The translations under genes and the position numbers were made by a program. The notes beneath the pieces were generated by a model. That model had not been told where the DNA came from. It did no database searches and saw nothing but the letters and a program-made list of their open reading frames with translations. From positions 1 through 7,824 of the forward strand of contig CALBSY010000467.1 of assembly GCA_937967725.1 (NCBI GenBank): a stretch of DNA of 7,824 nt, in the 5' to 3' direction. This document shows positions 6,320-7,824 of this stretch, piece after piece (the first letter of the stretch is position 1; each line of letters starts with the position of its first letter). This DNA is from an uncultured Alphaproteobacteria bacterium. Lineage in GTDB: Bacteria; Pseudomonadota; Alphaproteobacteria; Caulobacterales; Aquidulcibacteraceae.

Positions 6320-6883
6320 TCACCGCTTCGCGTGCAGTTCGATCCACGCCGCAAACGCGTTGGCGAACTTGCCGAACAATTTGCGCGTATCCTCGTTCAC
6401 GAGCACGCCCTGCTCGTCGAACAGCTTGCCCGCACCGCCGATATACATTTCCGGCTGTTGCAGCATCGGCATATCGAGAAACACCGCCATCTGCCGCAAA
6501 TGATGGTTGGCTCCGAAGCCGCCGATGGCGCCCTTCGAGGCGCTCATCACCGCTGCCGGCTTATTGGCGAGGGCGCTTTTCCCATAGGGCCGCGACGCCA
6601 CATCGATGGCGTTCTTCAACACGCCGGGGACCGACCGATTGTATTCAGGCGTCGCGAACAAGATTGCATCGGCTGCATGCAGTTCGTCGCGAAACTCCGT
6701 CCACAATTCCGGCGGCTCATCGCCGTCGGCGTCTTCGTTGTAAGGCGGCAAATCGCCGATCTGCGCAAACTCAAACGCAAGCCGGTCCTGCGCGAGTTCG
6801 GCCACCGCCTTGGCGGCCTTCAAGTTCAAGCTTTCACGCCGCAGGCTTCCTACCAGCACGGCGACTTGAGGTTTGGCGGGCAT
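6320..6883 (-). CDS. NAD(P)H-dependent FMN reductase (ChrR/YieF-type quinone/azo reductase)
   Basis: This 187-residue cytoplasmic flavoprotein has the flavodoxin-like fold of the FMN_red family. GSLRRESLN at 12-20 is the FMN phosphate-binding loop. ATPEYNRSVPGVLKNAID at 77-94 is the family signature around the isoalloxazine site. SASKGAIGGFGANHHLRQ at 114-131 and VFLDMPML at 134-141 match E. coli ChrR (YieF) closely as I recall it. Such enzymes pass electrons from NAD(P)H to quinones, azo compounds, chromate or free flavin, often in two-electron steps that avoid radicals; the actual substrate is not readable. The start at 6883 has AAGGAG (6890-6895) at 6 nt. The in-frame ATG at 6889 directly abuts that site and is unlikely. 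The gene follows the DUF1761 gene after 77 bp and may share its transcript. Confidence 0.92.
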   Translation of the reverse strand: MPAKPQVAVLVGSLRRESLNLKAAKAVAELAQDRLAFEFAQIGDLPPYNEDADGDEPPELWTEFRDELHAADAILFATPEYNRSVPGVLKNAIDVASRPYGKSALANKPAAVMSASKGAIGGFGANHHLRQMAVFLDMPMLQQPEMYIGGAGKLFDEQGVLVNEDTRKLFGKFANAFAAWIELHAKR

Positions 6884-6960
6884 GGACATCTCCTTCGCCC
6901 TGCCAACGCCCCTGCCGCGATAATGTTCACCCTGCGGCCGCGAAGGCTCAGGTACGTCGG

Positions 6961-7353
6961 TTAGCGCCAGGCTCCGAGGATCAGCCCGATCAACGTGAAT
7001 TGCAGCGTATGATACCCGCCATTGATCAAAAACAGTGTGAAGCTCCTGCGCTCGAACAGATAATTGATGCCGAAGCTCGCCGTCACCCAGCACAAGCCCG
7101 CGGTAAGGCCGTAAAGCGCACCTGTGGCCGCATCGACTTCCCCGCCGAGAAACACCGCGAACGACGCCGACGCGATCAACGCCAGCACGAACGAGCCGCC
7201 GAAGATCAATGGCATGTTGCCGCTCTTCACCTGCTCATCGCTCAAACCCGCCGCCCGCTGATGCGGCTTGGCGAACAATGCGGCGTACCACACGCCGCCG
7301 AGCACAAACGAACTCAATGCCGCGGCGATCACCGCGAGCCAATTTACGTCCAT
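6961..7353 (-). CDS. DUF1761 family membrane protein
   Basis: This 130-residue integral membrane protein has four predicted helices at about 5-26, 48-69, 76-100 and 105-127. The family features are the N-terminal VNWLAVIAAALSSFVLGGVW with WYAALFAKP after it, and a late NGGYHTLQFTLIGLILGAW segment. The length is normal for DUF1761, whose function is not known. GGGGAG at 7362-7367, 8 nt before the ATG, supports the start. The gene begins only 18 nt after the end of the interrupted TetR gene on the same strand, and an FMN reductase gene follows after 77 bp. This TetR-membrane protein-reductase order suggests a small autoregulated stress unit, but that is inference. Confidence 0.88.
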   Translation of the reverse strand: MDVNWLAVIAAALSSFVLGGVWYAALFAKPHQRAAGLSDEQVKSGNMPLIFGGSFVLALIASASFAVFLGGEVDAATGALYGLTAGLCWVTASFGINYLFERRSFTLFLINGGYHTLQFTLIGLILGAWR

Positions 7354-7371
7354 GATGGCGTCTCCCCTCGC

Positions 7372-7824
7372 TTATGCGGCCTGTTTCGCTGCGGCCTCCA
7401 GCATCTGGAAATGCGCGCGCAGCTGCGCCACGGCGCGGTCGAAATAAGCAACGTCGCGGTGCGTGCGCGCCTGCATCACGCCCCCTTCCATCGCCGTCAG
7501 CACGAATTGCGCCAGCGCGCGTTTATCGGTTTAGCGCGGTAGACCTTTGACGGCGGCGTCGAGACACTTTTCGATCGCCCGCGTCCAGCCTTCGAAATTC
7601 TGCGCCAGCAACTCGCGCACTTGCGGATCGGGCTCGTGCAGCTCAAGCGCCAACGAGCCGATCGGACAGCCATAGCTGCAATCGCTCTCGGCGATCATGG
7701 TGCGATAACCGCCGAGCAGCGCGAAAATCTTCTCGATCGGATCGTCCACCTGCCCCCAGGCCGGCTCGAGCAGCATCGTCTCAATGCCGTCGCGATAGGC
7801 CTCAAGCACGCCGACGAGCACGTC
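7372..7824 (-). pseudogene. TetR/AcrR family regulator, C-terminal part, interrupted by in-frame TAA
   Basis: The frame enters from the right edge, so the DNA-binding helix-turn-helix is outside the window. Visible residues form a TetR C-terminal ligand/dimer domain, with the typical DCSYGCPIGSLALEL motif followed by PDPQVRELLAQNFEGW. After AAVKGLPR a TAA occurs at 7531-7533. The same frame then runs on for 52 codons (7375-7530) through ALAQFVLTAMEGGVMQART and YFDRAVAQLRAHF to a second TAA at 7372-7374. These residues are what the last two helices of this regulator class normally look like, so the first stop interrupts what was one gene. One base change (for example TAA from GAA or CAA) would explain it; no frameshift is needed. 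The shortened protein would lack the last helices, which commonly help form the dimer. A true truncation or a sequencing error cannot be excluded. Confidence 0.75.

Noticed and set aside
6934..6941. GCGGCCGC palindrome between the DUF1761 and reductase genes
   Set aside because: An 8 bp GC-only palindrome is expected by chance in such GC-rich DNA, and no T-run follows to make it a terminator.
6884..7093. N-terminal extension of the FMN reductase to 7093
   Set aside because: It would overlap the end of the DUF1761 gene by more than 130 nt and adds no family sequence; AAGGAG 6 nt before 6883 fixes the start.
6037..7542. 501-codon plus-strand frame over the reductase and DUF1761 genes
   Set aside because: It is Arg/His/Pro-rich and lies opposite three genes with clear families and ribosome binding sites.

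Overview
The window looks like a chromosomal core segment of a GC-rich alphaproteobacterium, most likely from Caulobacterales/Hyphomonadales. The main grounds are the M23 peptidase-bactofilin gene pair (the LmdC-BacA arrangement described in stalked and budding alphaproteobacteria) and the GC-rich coding throughout. No phage, insertion sequence, CRISPR array, tRNA or rRNA is seen.

Left part (1-2617, minus strand): one very long open frame, 872 codons visible, runs off the left edge. It encodes an AsmA/YhdP-like DUF3971 protein with an N-terminal membrane anchor. Long plus-strand frames opposite it are shadows of its GC-rich codons. A gap of only 48 bp separates its start from the divergent bcp gene.

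Middle (2666-5189, plus strand): a Bcp/PrxQ peroxiredoxin, then a 180 bp leader containing two inverted repeats. Next come an inner-membrane M23 metallopeptidase with a complete active site and, overlapping its end by 20 nt, a bactofilin. The last two probably form a cytoskeleton-guided peptidoglycan-remodelling module. A rho-independent terminator (5214-5241) closes it and also sits at the 3' end of the converging minus-strand genes.

Right part (5243-7824, minus strand, transcribed right to left): a TetR-family regulator that enters from the right edge, then a four-helix DUF1761 membrane protein, an NAD(P)H-dependent FMN reductase of the ChrR/YieF type, and two tandem DUF1801 proteins. The TetR reading frame is broken by an in-frame TAA, after which 52 more in-frame codons continue the TetR C-terminal domain. 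It is therefore a recent pseudogene, a truncated allele, or a sequencing error. The TetR, DUF1761 and reductase genes are closely spaced and could be one regulated stress/redox operon; the DUF1801 pair is separated from them by 218 bp without a gene.

No wholly new system is evident. The points most worth a second look are the interrupted TetR, the LmdC-BacA pair with its recognisable membrane-targeting and cytoplasmic segments, the Bcp without a usual resolving cysteine, and the DUF1801 pair with lysine-rich tails at opposite ends.
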